DNA of 64,000 bases from Halonotius aquaticus (GTDB lineage: Archaea > Halobacteriota > Halobacteria > Halobacteriales > Haloferacaceae): assembly GCF_003605575.1 (NCBI RefSeq), contig NZ_QKNY01000003.1, positions 62,001 through 126,000 on the forward strand, read 5' to 3'. The notes beneath the pieces were generated by a model that saw only the letters and a program-made list of their open reading frames with translations, searched no databases and was not told the DNA's origin. Positions 26,375 through 35,557 of this stretch are shown here, piece by piece. Position numbers and translations under genes: made by a program. Numbering within the stretch: the stretch's first letter is position 1; every line of letters starts with the position of its first letter.

Positions 26375-27940
26375 TTAGTTGTCGGAGCTGATCACGTCGT
26401 CGATGCGGAGGATCATCGTCGCGGCCTCGGTCGCCGAATCAACGGCTTCGTGTTTGACGGCTGCGGGATCGAGGATGTCCTCCTCGACTGGGTCGCCAAC
26501 TTTGCCGGAGCGGCCCGTCGAAACGAGGCCGGCTCGTCCCTGCGCATCGTGGCGGGCCCGGAGATCGACGAGCGCGTCGATCGGATCCATGCCGGTGTTT
26601 TCGGCGAGCGTTCGTGGCAGCTCATCGACTGCCGTCGCGAAGGCCTCGATGGCAAGCTGTTTCCGGCCTTCGACGCTGGCAGCGTGACTCCGGACGTGGT
26701 CGGCGATCGCGATCTCAGCCGCGCCCGCGCCGCCGACGACGCCGCCAGCATCGAGGGCGGCGATGACGACATCAAGGGCGTCGTTGAGCGCGCGTTCGAG
26801 CTCGTCGACAACGTGGTCGGTGCTGCCGCGGACGAAGAGGCTGACGTGGGCGGCGTCGGCACCCTCGACGAAGGTGAACTTGTCCTCGCCGTAGGTCTCG
26901 ACGCTCAGGGCGGCGGTGGTGCCGAGATCCGCATCCTCGATGTCCTCAAGGGTGCCGAGCTGTCGGGCACCGGTTGCCGCCGCGATGGCGTCGGCATCCG
27001 AGGAGCCGATATCCTCGAAGGCGACGATCTCCTCGGCAGCGAGGTGGCTGGCGACGCGGTCGTCGATATCGCCGGTGACAAACAGAAGCTCAATCCCGGC
27101 GTCGGCGATCGTCTCAGCGTAGCCTTCCAGCTCTGCTTCCTCGGCGGCGATAGCCTCGTTGAGCTGATCGACGTCAGTGATGTTGTACTCGGCGTCGGCC
27201 TCGCCGGTGTCGAACTCCAGATCGGTATCGAGGATCGCCGTCGTCGCATCCGCAAGCTGGCTCGGGGCTGCGTCGTCGAGCGGCGTTTCGTCGATGACAA
27301 CGCCCTCGATCAGTTCGGTCGCACTCGTCGACGCGCCCGGATGGGTGTGGATGTGGATATCCTCGCGGTCGACACCGGCGTCGGTGGCGACCTGCTGAAC
27401 CGCGCTGACGACCGGTTCCGCCAGGGCATCGACGGTCACATCGCCGGTGCCTTTGCCGGTCATACTGGAGCGGGCGACCGCTTCCAGCGTGTCGTCGTCG
27501 AGATCGACAGCAAGCGTCTGGTCGTCGACCGCCTCGTGGGCGAGTTTGGCGGCTTCGTGGTAGCCTTCGACGATGACGGTGGGGTGAAGATCCTGATCGA
27601 GCAGTTCCTCGGCCTCGGCGAGCAACTCGCCGGCAAGCACAGACGCGGTCGTCGTCCCGTCGCCGACCTCGATCTCCTGAGTCTCGGCGACCTCGACGAG
27701 CATCTGGGCGGCGGGATGTTCGATATCCATCTTGTTGAGAATCGTCGCCCCGTCGTTGGTGATCGTCACATCACCCGAGGAGCCGACGAGCATCTTGTCC
27801 ATCCCTTTCGGGCCCAGCGTCGTCCGCACTGAGTTGGCGACGGCCTTGCCGGCCCGGATGTTGGAATCCTGGGCGTCCTCGCCTTGCGTTCGTTCGTTGT
27901 CCTCCGAGAGAATTACCATCGGTTGCTGTCGTTGTGCCAT
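26375..27940 (-). CDS. Thermosome (group II chaperonin) subunit
   Basis: The 521-residue chaperonin subunit shows the equatorial motifs [13 protein letters not shown] and [15 protein letters not shown] (nucleotide-binding GDGTT) and the intermediate-domain [15 protein letters not shown] with Gly-Gly-rich ATP site. Start ATG 27940 gives [16 protein letters not shown], the usual N-terminus; a longer frame upstream reads Arg/His-rich. The C-terminus stops at about IDDVISSDN, without the long Gly/Met-rich tail of many haloarchaeal subunits, so length is at the short end. It folds proteins in an eight- or nine-fold double ring; other subunits are presumably encoded elsewhere. Confidence 0.96.
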   Translation of the reverse strand: MAQRQQPMVILSEDNERTQGEDAQDSNIRAGKAVANSVRTTLGPKGMDKMLVGSSGDVTITNDGATILNKMDIEHPAAQMLVEVAETQEIEVGDGTTTASVLAGELLAEAEELLDQDLHPTVIVEGYHEAAKLAHEAVDDQTLAVDLDDDTLEAVARSSMTGKGTGDVTVDALAEPVVSAVQQVATDAGVDREDIHIHTHPGASTSATELIEGVVIDETPLDDAAPSQLADATTAILDTDLEFDTGEADAEYNITDVDQLNEAIAAEEAELEGYAETIADAGIELLFVTGDIDDRVASHLAAEEIVAFEDIGSSDADAIAAATGARQLGTLEDIEDADLGTTAALSVETYGEDKFTFVEGADAAHVSLFVRGSTDHVVDELERALNDALDVVIAALDAGGVVGGAGAAEIAIADHVRSHAASVEGRKQLAIEAFATAVDELPRTLAENTGMDPIDALVDLRARHDAQGRAGLVSTGRSGKVGDPVEEDILDPAAVKHEAVDSATEAATMILRIDDVISSDN

Positions 27941-28135
27941 GTAGAATCGCCTCGTTCGATGATGGTTTGCAGTTCTATATAAATCCATCGACCTTCGACA
28001 CCACAAATCGCCAGCAAGCGGCGTGTGGGCTCGTCACATACTCACGTGGATTCGCCGGGTGTATGCCGTCACAAGTGGTCGATTCGGCCCAAACAGTCTG
28101 CAACAATTATGTGGGTCGCCCGCAACCCTCAGGCA

Positions 28136-28966
28136 ATGCTAGAGTTGGAACACGGGTTCCGCGTGGTCGACATCCACGGGCATCTCGACCACGACGAGGT
28201 GGCTGTCTCCACCCACGGGCATAATGTGGGCCCCGACCGACTCGAACGAGAATGTCACCAGGCCGGCGTCGTCCGAACAGCCGTCTCGCCGACCCGCCGC
28301 CCGAGCGACATCGGCTACGTGCGGGCTAACAACGCTGTCGCGCGGCTCAGTGTCGACCGTCCGTTTCTCGCCTTCGCCCGACTCAACGGCCCGCTGGCGG
28401 CCGCCGAAAGTCCGATCTCGACGTTTCGAAACCTCTACGCGCCCCGTGAGACCCACCACACGCGTCCGGGCGACATCGAACAGTACGCCTACGACGACCG
28501 GTTTCACGGCTTCGTGCTCGATCCGATCCACGACGGCCTCCCGAAAGAGCCGGTACGCGAGGAGTTGGCGGACGTCGATCTTCCTGTTGTCGTCTACTGT
28601 CGAGACGGGTTCCCGCCATCAGCGGCTGCCGATACGCTACTGAACGATGGGTATCCTGTCGTGCTTGCTGGCTTCGGGGGCTACCCGATGGCCGAATCGC
28701 GGATGGAGACCGCCCTCGCGTTGCTCGATGAGTACGACCATCTCTATCTCGATACCTGTGCGGTTCGCTCCCGTGACATCCTCGAGCGCGGCCTCCAAGA
28801 ACATCCCGACCGGATCATCTTCGGCAGCGGCACCCCCGATGTCCATCCGAACGTTGCCGTCATGGAGATTCTCACGCTGGATTTGCCGGAAGATGCGATG
28901 ACACGCGTGTTTAACCGAAACCCGAGCCGGCTCATTCCTGGCTTTGCGGCCGGTGCTGATGTCTGA
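28136..28966 (+). CDS. TatD/amidohydrolase-superfamily metal-dependent hydrolase
   Basis: The 276-residue TIM-barrel hydrolase begins with the metal motif VDIHGHLDHD (HxH type). Later segments are FHGFVLDPIHDG, VVVYCRDGFPP, YDHLYLDTCAV and the C-terminal IIFGSGTPDVHPN, where the last catalytic Asp would lie. The overall shape is that of the amidohydrolase_2 group (decarboxylases and hydrolases). The usual H in the third strand is not obvious, so metal binding may be reduced. ATG 28136 is supported by a TATA-like acaattatgtg about 28 nt upstream. It is divergent from the thermosome gene. Substrate unknown. Confidence 0.75.
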   Translation: MLELEHGFRVVDIHGHLDHDEVAVSTHGHNVGPDRLERECHQAGVVRTAVSPTRRPSDIGYVRANNAVARLSVDRPFLAFARLNGPLAAAESPISTFRNLYAPRETHHTRPGDIEQYAYDDRFHGFVLDPIHDGLPKEPVREELADVDLPVVVYCRDGFPPSAAADTLLNDGYPVVLAGFGGYPMAESRMETALALLDEYDHLYLDTCAVRSRDILERGLQEHPDRIIFGSGTPDVHPNVAVMEILTLDLPEDAMTRVFNRNPSRLIPGFAAGADV

Positions 28967-28967
28967 G

Positions 28968-29882
28968 CTACTGGCTCGCGTCGTCGAGCTCGTATTTTGT
29001 CACCGCGCGGTCGGCCCGTTTTGAGAGGCCGTGTGGGTTGCGCGCCTCGCTTCGGTCGCGGGCACGAGCGACGAGCCCATCGGAGCCACCGGTCAACATT
29101 CCGGTAATGACCTGCCGGCCAGTGCCAAACCACGTTGTCGGCTCGGCGTCACCCCGGATCACATCGCGGGCCGCGGTGATCGCGTCGCTGGCGGCGTGTG
29201 ACAGCGTGCGACGGGCGACCGTCGGCCGAAGGCCGTAGTTTTTCACCAGCCGGTAGGCCAATGCGCGATACGTCCATCCCCAGTCGGGGTCGGCGCGCCC
29301 ACCGTCGGCTTCGAACTCGCGGCGGACGCTCATGTCGGGTCGCCACGCGACGGCGTGATCGGTGGCCGCCAGCCGATGGGCCACATCCCATGCGCCGCCA
29401 GTTTCAAGATACTCGTCGAAGCCGTCGATGGTCTCCAAAACACGTCGCTGAAACGCCACATTGTGACCGGCGATCGCGGTCACCCCGCGACCGGCGATCG
29501 TTACCTCCTCGGTCGATTCAGTGGTGACGCCGCCGCGGAGCGTTCGGTGGGTCGGGCCGGTGACGACCGGGGCCTCGGTGAGGCCGTCGACGACCGCGGG
29601 CAGCCAGTCAGATTCGAGCCGAAGATCGTCGCCGAGGAAGGCGATCACGTCGCCGCTGGCGGCGTCGATGCCGGCGTTGCGGGCGACGTTGACCGTTCGA
29701 GAGGCGACCTCGACGAGGACATCAACGTCTGCTCGCTCGGTGACCATCCCGGTGGTGCCATCGGCCGAAGGGCCGTTGACGACGACAACTTCTGCGTCGG
29801 GGGCCTGGTCGGCGACCGTATCGAGACAGGCACCCAGTTGGTCGCGCCCGTTGAGCGTGGGGACAACGACCGAGAGATCCAT
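28968..29882 (-). CDS. Family 2 (GT-A) glycosyltransferase
   Basis: The 304-residue GT-A enzyme has the first strand SVVVPTLNGRDQLGACLDTV, the NVARNAGIDAASGDVIAFLGDD acceptor/donor region with its DD metal-binding pair, and IAGHNVAFQRRVLETIDGFDE, typical of GT2. There is no C-terminal membrane anchor. It probably adds a sugar during glycan or glycolipid assembly. The promoter carries a TATA element on the minus strand (ttttatata, about 29908-29916), 30 nt from the start. A strong palindrome lies between TATA and ATG, so the gene looks regulated. Confidence 0.85.
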   Translation of the reverse strand: MDLSVVVPTLNGRDQLGACLDTVADQAPDAEVVVVNGPSADGTTGMVTERADVDVLVEVASRTVNVARNAGIDAASGDVIAFLGDDLRLESDWLPAVVDGLTEAPVVTGPTHRTLRGGVTTESTEEVTIAGRGVTAIAGHNVAFQRRVLETIDGFDEYLETGGAWDVAHRLAATDHAVAWRPDMSVRREFEADGGRADPDWGWTYRALAYRLVKNYGLRPTVARRTLSHAASDAITAARDVIRGDAEPTTWFGTGRQVITGMLTGGSDGLVARARDRSEARNPHGLSKRADRAVTKYELDDASQ

Positions 29883-29884
29883 AT

Positions 29885-29901
29885 CCGGTGTACTACACCG
29901 G
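29885..29901. promoter_or_regulatory. Palindromic operator between TATA box and start of the GT2 gene
   Basis: The sequence ccggtgtactacaccgg consists of two perfect 8-bp arms around one base. It ends 3 bp before the GT2 start codon (29882) and lies just downstream of the TATA element. In a near-leaderless transcript this covers the transcription start, the classic position for a repressor. The winged-helix regulator encoded next (29955-30227) is a candidate for binding it. Confidence 0.6.
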
Positions 29902-29954
29902 CTGCTATATAAAAGAGGTGATCAGCCGGGACACCACATGATTGATCCTGACGA

Positions 29955-30227
29955 TCAGGTGTTGCGGTAGTAGACCTGCTTGCGGGCGTCTTTGAAGCTG
30001 TATCGGGAGCCGATCAGCTCCGATTCCTCCAGTCGGTTGAGCGCGTATCGTACCGTTCGATCCGGCAGCAACGACTCCTCGGCAAGTTCGCCCTGTGAGA
30101 GTGGTTCGTCGCCCTCAAGGACTTTGGCGATGAGCTTTGCACTCGGCGGGAGCTCCCGGAGCCGTTCGCGGAACTCGGCGTCTGAGAGTCGAACTGGACT
30201 GTTGGCCTCGATCGGACTAGTGCTCAT
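29955..30227 (-). CDS. Winged-helix (MarR-like) transcriptional regulator, 90 aa
   Basis: The 90-residue protein is essentially one winged helix: LSQGELAEESLLPDRTVRYA is helix-turn-helix and LIGSRYSFKDARKQVYY the wing. There is no ligand domain. ATG 30227 is preferred over one 14 codons upstream because a TATA element on the minus strand (tacaatatatatt, about 30282-30294) predicts a transcription start near 30260. It lies upstream of and co-directional with the GT2 gene, 72 bp away, which makes local regulation of that palindromic promoter plausible. Small proteins of this type are widespread in haloarchaea. Confidence 0.82.
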   Translation of the reverse strand: MSTSPIEANSPVRLSDAEFRERLRELPPSAKLIAKVLEGDEPLSQGELAEESLLPDRTVRYALNRLEESELIGSRYSFKDARKQVYYRNT

Positions 30228-30414
30228 ATCTACCTCACCGCCGAGCCCAGTGGTAAAGGTTGGCTCCATATTGCGCCGGTCAATATATATTGTATAAGGT
30301 TACAAACGTGGGATTCCGGCTGTCGGCGGTCGCTCAACGTGTCACCCACGAGAGCTCCGTTGGTGGGGCATATCCAGTACGGTTTTATCCCTCGGGTGAG
30401 CAGTTGCCGCCAGC

Positions 30415-31116
30415 GTGAAAGGCACCGAGTGGTACCAGGCCGACGAGATCGCCGAGGCCTACGACGACAAGCGGTTTTCCGGCGGCGGACAGTTCATTGA
30501 TCGCCGCGAGAAGACCGCCGTTCGCAACGCCCTAGGGCCGGTCGCAGACAAGGAGATCCTGGAGGTTGCCTGCGGTACCGGCCGATTTACCGTCATGCTG
30601 GCACAGTTGGGCGCCGACATTGTCGGCCTCGATGTGTCGGGACCGATGTTGGCACAGGGCCGCGAAAAGGCACAGGCCGTCGGCGTCGACGACACCGTCG
30701 AGTTCATGCGCGGTGACGCGGCGCGGCTGCCGTTTCCCGACGACCATTTCGATGCCGTCTTCGCGATGCGATTTTTCCATCTCGCCGACCGGCCGGTGAC
30801 GTTCCTCAAAGAACTGGCCCGTGTCTCGGCGGGGCCAGTGCTGTTTGATACGTTCAACCTCGAAAGCAGCCGCGTGCTGTATAACTGGCTGTTGCCGATG
30901 GGCTCGCGGCTCTACTCCCGGCAGGCCGTCGAGAGCCTGCTGGCCGATGCCGGTGTCGACCTCATCGACGCCACCCACGATTTCGTCCTGCCGTATGGCT
31001 TCTACCGGAGCCTGCCGACGCGAATCGCTCGCCCGTTCCGCAAACTCGATCGGGCGATCGGTTCAGCGGGCGGCGGCGACCGCGTGGCCTCGGTGTCGTA
31101 CTGGGTCGTCGAGTAA
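30415..31116 (+). CDS. Class I SAM-dependent methyltransferase
   Basis: The 233-residue protein has the Rossmann SAM motifs: I in LEVACGTGRFTVMLAQLG (about 43-60), acidic II in IVGLDVSGPML, a motif III region with VEFMRGDAARLPFPD, and DAVFAMRFFHL. It belongs to the UbiE/Methyltransf_11 group. Substrate unknown. It begins with GTG 30415 (no ATG nearby; gtggtacc follows) and shares no operon. Its stop is immediately adjacent to the stop of the convergent TRAM gene, leaving no room for a separate terminator. Confidence 0.85.
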   Translation: MKGTEWYQADEIAEAYDDKRFSGGGQFIDRREKTAVRNALGPVADKEILEVACGTGRFTVMLAQLGADIVGLDVSGPMLAQGREKAQAVGVDDTVEFMRGDAARLPFPDDHFDAVFAMRFFHLADRPVTFLKELARVSAGPVLFDTFNLESSRVLYNWLLPMGSRLYSRQAVESLLADAGVDLIDATHDFVLPYGFYRSLPTRIARPFRKLDRAIGSAGGGDRVASVSYWVVE

Positions 31117-31527
31117 CTAGAAGTCTTCCTCGATGATCTCGCCGACCGCGAAGTTGGATTTGACCTCCGAGACCTCGATTTTGACGCGCTCGTCGATCTC
31201 CGCGCCGGGAACGATGATCACGTAGCCGCGTTCGACACGCGCGATACCGTCGCCCTGTTTGCCGATATCCTCGATCTCGACATAGCGGAGTTCACCCGGC
31301 TCGACGGGGGGTTGGGGCTCGCCGCTGTCGCCGCCGGTCGTCGAGGACTCGTCGATTGTCGTCGACGCTGTCGTGTCGGTGTCGTCGATCAACGCCACCC
31401 GGTAGGTCTCGCCGACCTCGATATCACCGGTTTCGACCTCGCGTTTCGGAACCTCGACAGTGTAGCCGTCGTCGGATTCGCTCACAGACGCACTGAACAG
31501 ACAAAGGAGTTGTTCTGAGATTTCCAT
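31117..31527 (-). CDS. TRAM-domain protein
   Basis: The 136-residue protein has an N-terminal strand-rich part with the Val-rich VEVPKREVETGDIEVGETY, a Ser/Thr/Gly/Pro linker (about 52-75), and a C-terminal TRAM domain (about 78-135; VEIEDIGKQGDGIARVERGY, then VIIVPGAEIDERVKIEV). TRAM is an OB-fold RNA-binding domain; archaeal single TRAM proteins act as cold-shock-like RNA chaperones and can influence termination or translation. The N-terminal half may be a second, degenerate unit. No enzymatic domain is fused. Confidence 0.88.
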   Translation of the reverse strand: MEISEQLLCLFSASVSESDDGYTVEVPKREVETGDIEVGETYRVALIDDTDTTASTTIDESSTTGGDSGEPQPPVEPGELRYVEIEDIGKQGDGIARVERGYVIIVPGAEIDERVKIEVSEVKSNFAVGEIIEEDF

Positions 31528-31684
31528 AGATGACTTCCCTCAGATATCATCGACCAATGATAATAGAAGTACCGCCACGGCGACGAGCCCATGGGCAGCG
31601 GGCGATGTGTCGAACAAGCGGTTGTGTGCGACGAAAAAACCACAGCGCGATCAGCCGCAGCGACGACAGGGCCGGTGAGCGCGG

Positions 31685-32581
31685 TTAGTCGTCGGCTGGC
31701 GGGGCGTCGGTGATGTCGCGGCTGTTGACATCGATCTCGCCGGTGAGTTCCGTGTAGGGGTACGGCATGCCGATCCCCTCAGCGTCAAAGCGACGCTTGA
31801 CGTTTTCGACGAGTTTGTGCTTGACACCACCGGCACCGGTCTCTGCGGGGTCGATCCAGACGCGACCGTTCAGCACAACCGCCGAGTCGCCAAGGCCGGT
31901 CACTGGTGCGGCTGGTTCCGGATCCGCAAGGACGCCATCGATCTTGCTGGCTTCATCGAGTATGACCTCCCGGGCATCCGCGATGCTGGCCCCGTATTCG
32001 ATCCCGAAATCAAAGGTGACGCGTCGGGTTTCGTTGGCAACCGGGTTGGTGACGACCGCGCTAGCGAGGTCGCCGTTCGGCACCGTCAGCTGTTCGTTAT
32101 CGAAGCTGTCGAGTTTGGTCACACGAAGGTTGATCTCCCGGACGATACCATCGTTGCCGTCCCACTCGATGTAGTCGCCGACGGTGAACGGCTTATCCTT
32201 GAGGATGAAGATGCCGGCGACGAAGTTCTCGATGATATCGCCAGCGGCGAAGGAAAGCCCCAATGCGAGCGCGCCGGCCAGCGTCGCAAACGCCGAGAGG
32301 ATCGCCGGGAAGCCGGCGACCGTTGCGGCGATCGCAACCGCACCGACGACCGCAAGCACGGCGGCAACGCTTGAGCCGAGACTGACGACCGCCGAGGAGA
32401 ACTCCCGTGCGTTGAGTGCCTTCTTTGTTGCCCGGACAAGGACTGATTTGCCGATTCGGTACAGCAACAGGAACGTCACCAGGAACGTGACGACGGTGAT
32501 CCCGAAGTCAACGACGACGCTCCCGTACTGTGTGAGGAGCCCATCCAAGCTGTTCGGAACTTGCAGTAGTGTGAATAGCAC
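31685..32581 (-). CDS. MscS-family mechanosensitive channel
   Basis: The 298-residue membrane protein has three predicted transmembrane helices (about 20-45, 65-90, 95-120). The Gly/Ala-rich pore helix GALALGLSFAAGDIIENFVAG is followed by the MscS beta domain (FTVGDYIEWDGNDGIVREI). Such channels open under membrane tension to release solutes after hypo-osmotic shock, highly relevant to a halophile. The start is GTG 32581: a minus-strand TATA (tttttaaga, about 32606-32614) lies 28 nt upstream and no in-frame ATG exists nearby. Divergent from the dehydrogenase gene. Confidence 0.92.
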   Translation of the reverse strand: MLFTLLQVPNSLDGLLTQYGSVVVDFGITVVTFLVTFLLLYRIGKSVLVRATKKALNAREFSSAVVSLGSSVAAVLAVVGAVAIAATVAGFPAILSAFATLAGALALGLSFAAGDIIENFVAGIFILKDKPFTVGDYIEWDGNDGIVREINLRVTKLDSFDNEQLTVPNGDLASAVVTNPVANETRRVTFDFGIEYGASIADAREVILDEASKIDGVLADPEPAAPVTGLGDSAVVLNGRVWIDPAETGAGGVKHKLVENVKRRFDAEGIGMPYPYTELTGEIDVNSRDITDAPPADD

Positions 32582-32674
32582 GGTTGTACCATTGTCTAAA
32601 ACCTCTTAAAAATGGGTGTCTCGGCCGTTCCGACCGAGAGATGGATTTTTGATGACTGAACACGCCTAGCCGAT

Positions 32675-33712
32675 ATGCGCGCAGCCACCTTCCATGGCCC
32701 CGGCGACATCCGCGTTGAATCTGTCCCGCAACCCGAACTCGATTCGTCACGCGGTGCGATCGTTCGCGTCACCCACACCGCGATCTGCGGCTCCGACCTC
32801 TGGTTTTATCGCGGCGAGAGCGACCGCGATGTCCCCTCCCGAGTCGGCCACGAGCCGATGGGGGTCGTCGAAGCAGTCGGCGATGACGTGGTCTCCGTCG
32901 AACCGGGCGACCGCGTCTTGGCACCGTTTTTCATCAGCTGTGGGCGCTGTGAGTTCTGCCGAAAGGGCCTGCACACCTCCTGTGTCAACCAAGCCAGTTG
33001 GAGCGGCGACAACGGCGGCGCACAAGGCGAGTACGTGCGCTGTCCCGAAGCCGATGGCACGCTCGTTCGCGTTCCCGACCGACACGCCGACGACGAGGAC
33101 ACCCTGCGGTCGCTGCTCCCGCTGACGGACGTGATGGGCACGGGCCACCATGCCGCCGTCAGCGCGGGCGTCGAAGCCGGATCGACGGTTGCGGTCATCG
33201 GCGACGGCGCGGTCGGCCTCTGTGGCGTGCTGGCCACCAAGCGACTCGGCGCAGAACGGATCATTGCTATGGGCCACCACGAGGATCGCCTCGAAATCGC
33301 CGAGGAGTTCGGCGCGACCGACCTCGTCAGCGAACGCGGCGACGAGGCCATCGAACGCGTCCAGGAACTCACAAACGGCGGCGTCAACCACGTCATGGAG
33401 TGTGTCGGCGCGACCTCCTCGATGGAGACCGCCATCGGCGTCGCCCGCCCCGGCGGCACCGTCGGCTACGTCGGCGTGCCCCACGGCCTCGGCGACGGAC
33501 TCGATCTGGAACCGTTCTTCCGGGCGAACGTCACGCTGAACGGCGGCGTCGCCCCTGTCCGGGCCTACGCCGAGGAGCTGATGGCCGACGTGCTGCAGGG
33601 GACGCTTGACCCGTCGCCGATCTTCACGAAAACGGTCGATCTCGATGGTGTCCCGGAGGGGTACGCCGCAATGGACGACCGCGAGGCGGTGAAAGTACTT
33701 GTCAAGCCGTAG
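32675..33712 (+). CDS. Zinc-dependent medium-chain alcohol dehydrogenase
   Basis: The 345-residue MDR protein has catalytic zinc ligands in TAICGSDLWFY and GHEPMGVVEAVG, the structural zinc set in CGRCEFCRKGLHTSC, and an NAD(P) Rossmann segment VAVIGDGAVGLCGVLATK. The GHHEDRLEIAEEFGA segment after the fold places the cofactor-selectivity region, where the residue after the second strand is not acidic (MGHHED), leaning to NADP. Substrate unknown. It stands alone between MscS and a short intergenic region. Confidence 0.92.
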   Translation: MRAATFHGPGDIRVESVPQPELDSSRGAIVRVTHTAICGSDLWFYRGESDRDVPSRVGHEPMGVVEAVGDDVVSVEPGDRVLAPFFISCGRCEFCRKGLHTSCVNQASWSGDNGGAQGEYVRCPEADGTLVRVPDRHADDEDTLRSLLPLTDVMGTGHHAAVSAGVEAGSTVAVIGDGAVGLCGVLATKRLGAERIIAMGHHEDRLEIAEEFGATDLVSERGDEAIERVQELTNGGVNHVMECVGATSSMETAIGVARPGGTVGYVGVPHGLGDGLDLEPFFRANVTLNGGVAPVRAYAEELMADVLQGTLDPSPIFTKTVDLDGVPEGYAAMDDREAVKVLVKP

Positions 33713-33836
33713 GCCGTCGGCGAAGACGCAGCGATCGACCGTGTCGGGTTGTGGCACGGGTTTTTCTCGACAGAGAGCAGATTCAGGAGTAGGCCGTCGT
33801 CCAGAACTGAGTTGCTCACCGCCACAACGCTGGTTC

Positions 33837-33962
33837 ATGGCCGCGCCACTGCTGTATGATGTCGGCTTCATCGCCACCGCCGGCGCGCAGTTGTCCGTAA
33901 CGGTGGTTGCCACCTTCGGCCTGTACACGGGTATTGCCGGACGCACTGAGTCTGCGGTCTAA
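33837..33962 (+). CDS. Possible 41-aa single-helix membrane microprotein
   Basis: The 41-residue frame starts at ATG 33837 and is mostly hydrophobic in its middle part (FIATAGAQLSVTVVATFGLY), compatible with one transmembrane helix. Its G/C third-position pattern resembles coding sequence. I see no clear TATA at the expected distance and recognise no family. It could be a genuine microprotein or chance. Confidence 0.4.
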   Translation: MAAPLLYDVGFIATAGAQLSVTVVATFGLYTGIAGRTESAV

Positions 33963-34030
33963 CGAACGTCTTCTCGCACACTAATTGTGTCCTGCTCGGT
34001 CGCCACCAGCAAAGATCCGGAACCGTAACG

Positions 34031-34054
34031 TTGATAATAAAACGAACGTTCGTT
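34031..34054 (+). promoter_or_regulatory. TATA element followed by 14-bp perfect palindrome
   Basis: An AT-rich TATA candidate (ttgataataaaa, 34031-34042) runs into the perfect palindrome aacgaacgttcgtt (34041-34054), upstream of the membrane protein gene at 34151. A second half-like aacgaacgt occurs at 33962-33970 and a further inverted repeat acac-taatt-gtgt at 33979-33991. The arrangement is typical of a repressed promoter; the cognate factor is unknown, possibly the TetR protein at 38010. Confidence 0.5.
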
Positions 34055-34150
34055 CGGGACGCGGTGGAACGATCATGACAGATACAGCGAGACACAGACC
34101 GTACAGAAGCAACAAGAAGCGATCACACACGCGACCGGTGGTGACGAGGC

Positions 34151-35275
34151 ATGGTCGTTGAACCGGTTGTGGCCCTGCAGGCCTTCGGCGGCTCACTCGC
34201 CGACGTCACAGCTGTCCTCGGTGAGGCATCCATCTGGATCGGCGCGTTCGCTGGCGGAGCGTTCGGAGCGGCGATCGGCGCGCTGCCGGCGTTTATTTTG
34301 ACCGGGCTGTTGGTCGTTGCCGGCGCGGCGGCCAATATTGTTGGCGTCGCCCCCGAAGGAACCGTTGGGCTCGTCGGCATCGGCTTCGGCCACGTCTTTG
34401 GCCCCCACATTTCGTTTGCCGGCGGCGCGGCCGCCGCGGCCTACGCGGCCAAACGCGGCTACATGGAGAGTGGGTTTGACTTCCATAACGCGAAAGATAT
34501 CGGCTTCGCGCTTGGCACCAAGCCCGATGTGCTGGCCGTCGGCGGGGCCTTCGGCCTGCTGGGGATCGCCGTCGAACAGCTGTCCCGCAACCTGCTGATC
34601 CCGGTCGATCCGATCCCGGTCAGCATCGTCGTCAGCGCGTTCGTCCACCGAGCAGTCTTCGGCTACGCGCTGATCGGCAAACCGCAGGGCTCGGGCCTGC
34701 TCGATATGGGGCCCTTCGAGCGCGGTGACACCCTCGCGGCGACGGCTACCGGCAGCACAAGTGTCGACGACAACGGCACCGAAAACGGCGGCGAGTCGGC
34801 CAGCGAGTGGCTGGCGACCGAGCCGTGGCTCCCACAGCAGTACAAGTGGGCCAATGTCGCCATGATCGGCCTGGCTGCCGGGCTGGCGTCGGGCTATCTC
34901 GCCTTCCGTACCGGGAGTCCGTTCCTTGGCTTCGGGCTGAGCGCGGCCTCGCTGCTGTTCCTCAACCTCGGGATCGAGCGGTTCCCGGTGACCCACCACA
35001 TCACGCTGGCCGGCTCGACGATCTTCCTCGCGGTGACAGCCTCGGGTGAGGCCGCGCTGGCTGGTCTTTCGCCGACTGTCGGCCTGCTGTTTGCTGGTGG
35101 CCTTGGCATCGTTGCCGCGCTGGCCGGCGAGGTCACCCAGCGGATCTTCTACGCCCACGGCCGCACTCACATCGATCCGCCCGCGATGGCGATCATCATC
35201 TGGTCGTTCGGTGTTGGGCTCCTGTACGTCGCCGGCGTGTTGCCGACCGGCGTCTGGATCCCCGGGACGGTCTAA
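34151..35275 (+). CDS. Polytopic membrane protein of unknown function
   Basis: The 374-residue protein has about nine hydrophobic helices rich in Gly and Ala in two blocks (residues about 10-110 and 235-370), divided by a hydrophilic loop (about 185-225) with an acidic, Ser/Thr-rich stretch. No transporter signature that I know is visible. The repeated Gly-rich helices and the cytosolic loop between two halves suggest an internal duplication of a permease-like fold, which is inference. The promoter upstream carries palindromes, so expression is probably regulated. Confidence 0.7.
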   Translation: MVVEPVVALQAFGGSLADVTAVLGEASIWIGAFAGGAFGAAIGALPAFILTGLLVVAGAAANIVGVAPEGTVGLVGIGFGHVFGPHISFAGGAAAAAYAAKRGYMESGFDFHNAKDIGFALGTKPDVLAVGGAFGLLGIAVEQLSRNLLIPVDPIPVSIVVSAFVHRAVFGYALIGKPQGSGLLDMGPFERGDTLAATATGSTSVDDNGTENGGESASEWLATEPWLPQQYKWANVAMIGLAAGLASGYLAFRTGSPFLGFGLSAASLLFLNLGIERFPVTHHITLAGSTIFLAVTASGEAALAGLSPTVGLLFAGGLGIVAALAGEVTQRIFYAHGRTHIDPPAMAIIIWSFGVGLLYVAGVLPTGVWIPGTV

Positions 35276-35557
35276 GCGATCACGTGGCGGTTCGGCCCTC
35301 GGCAGCCCTCGCGGGCTGCCACCACACTCCTTGTCGTGCGGCGACACACAGCCGCGATGGCTCTTGTCTCCCTGAGCGACGCACGAGCAGCATAGCGATA
35401 GTGGTGCTGATTGGCGTGCAAGATGGACGATACATATCAACCCAGACTCCTGCTCAGTCCGGCCATATACGCCGGCTACAACAGGTTCACCGGTCTACAA
35501 GCGAACGGGAGTACCGATACGTGCCACTCAAGAGCGTCGATCGCAAAGCCGAGCGCA

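Noticed and set aside
26450-27832. 460-codon plus-strand frame over the thermosome gene
   Set aside because: Antisense shadow of a clear chaperonin.
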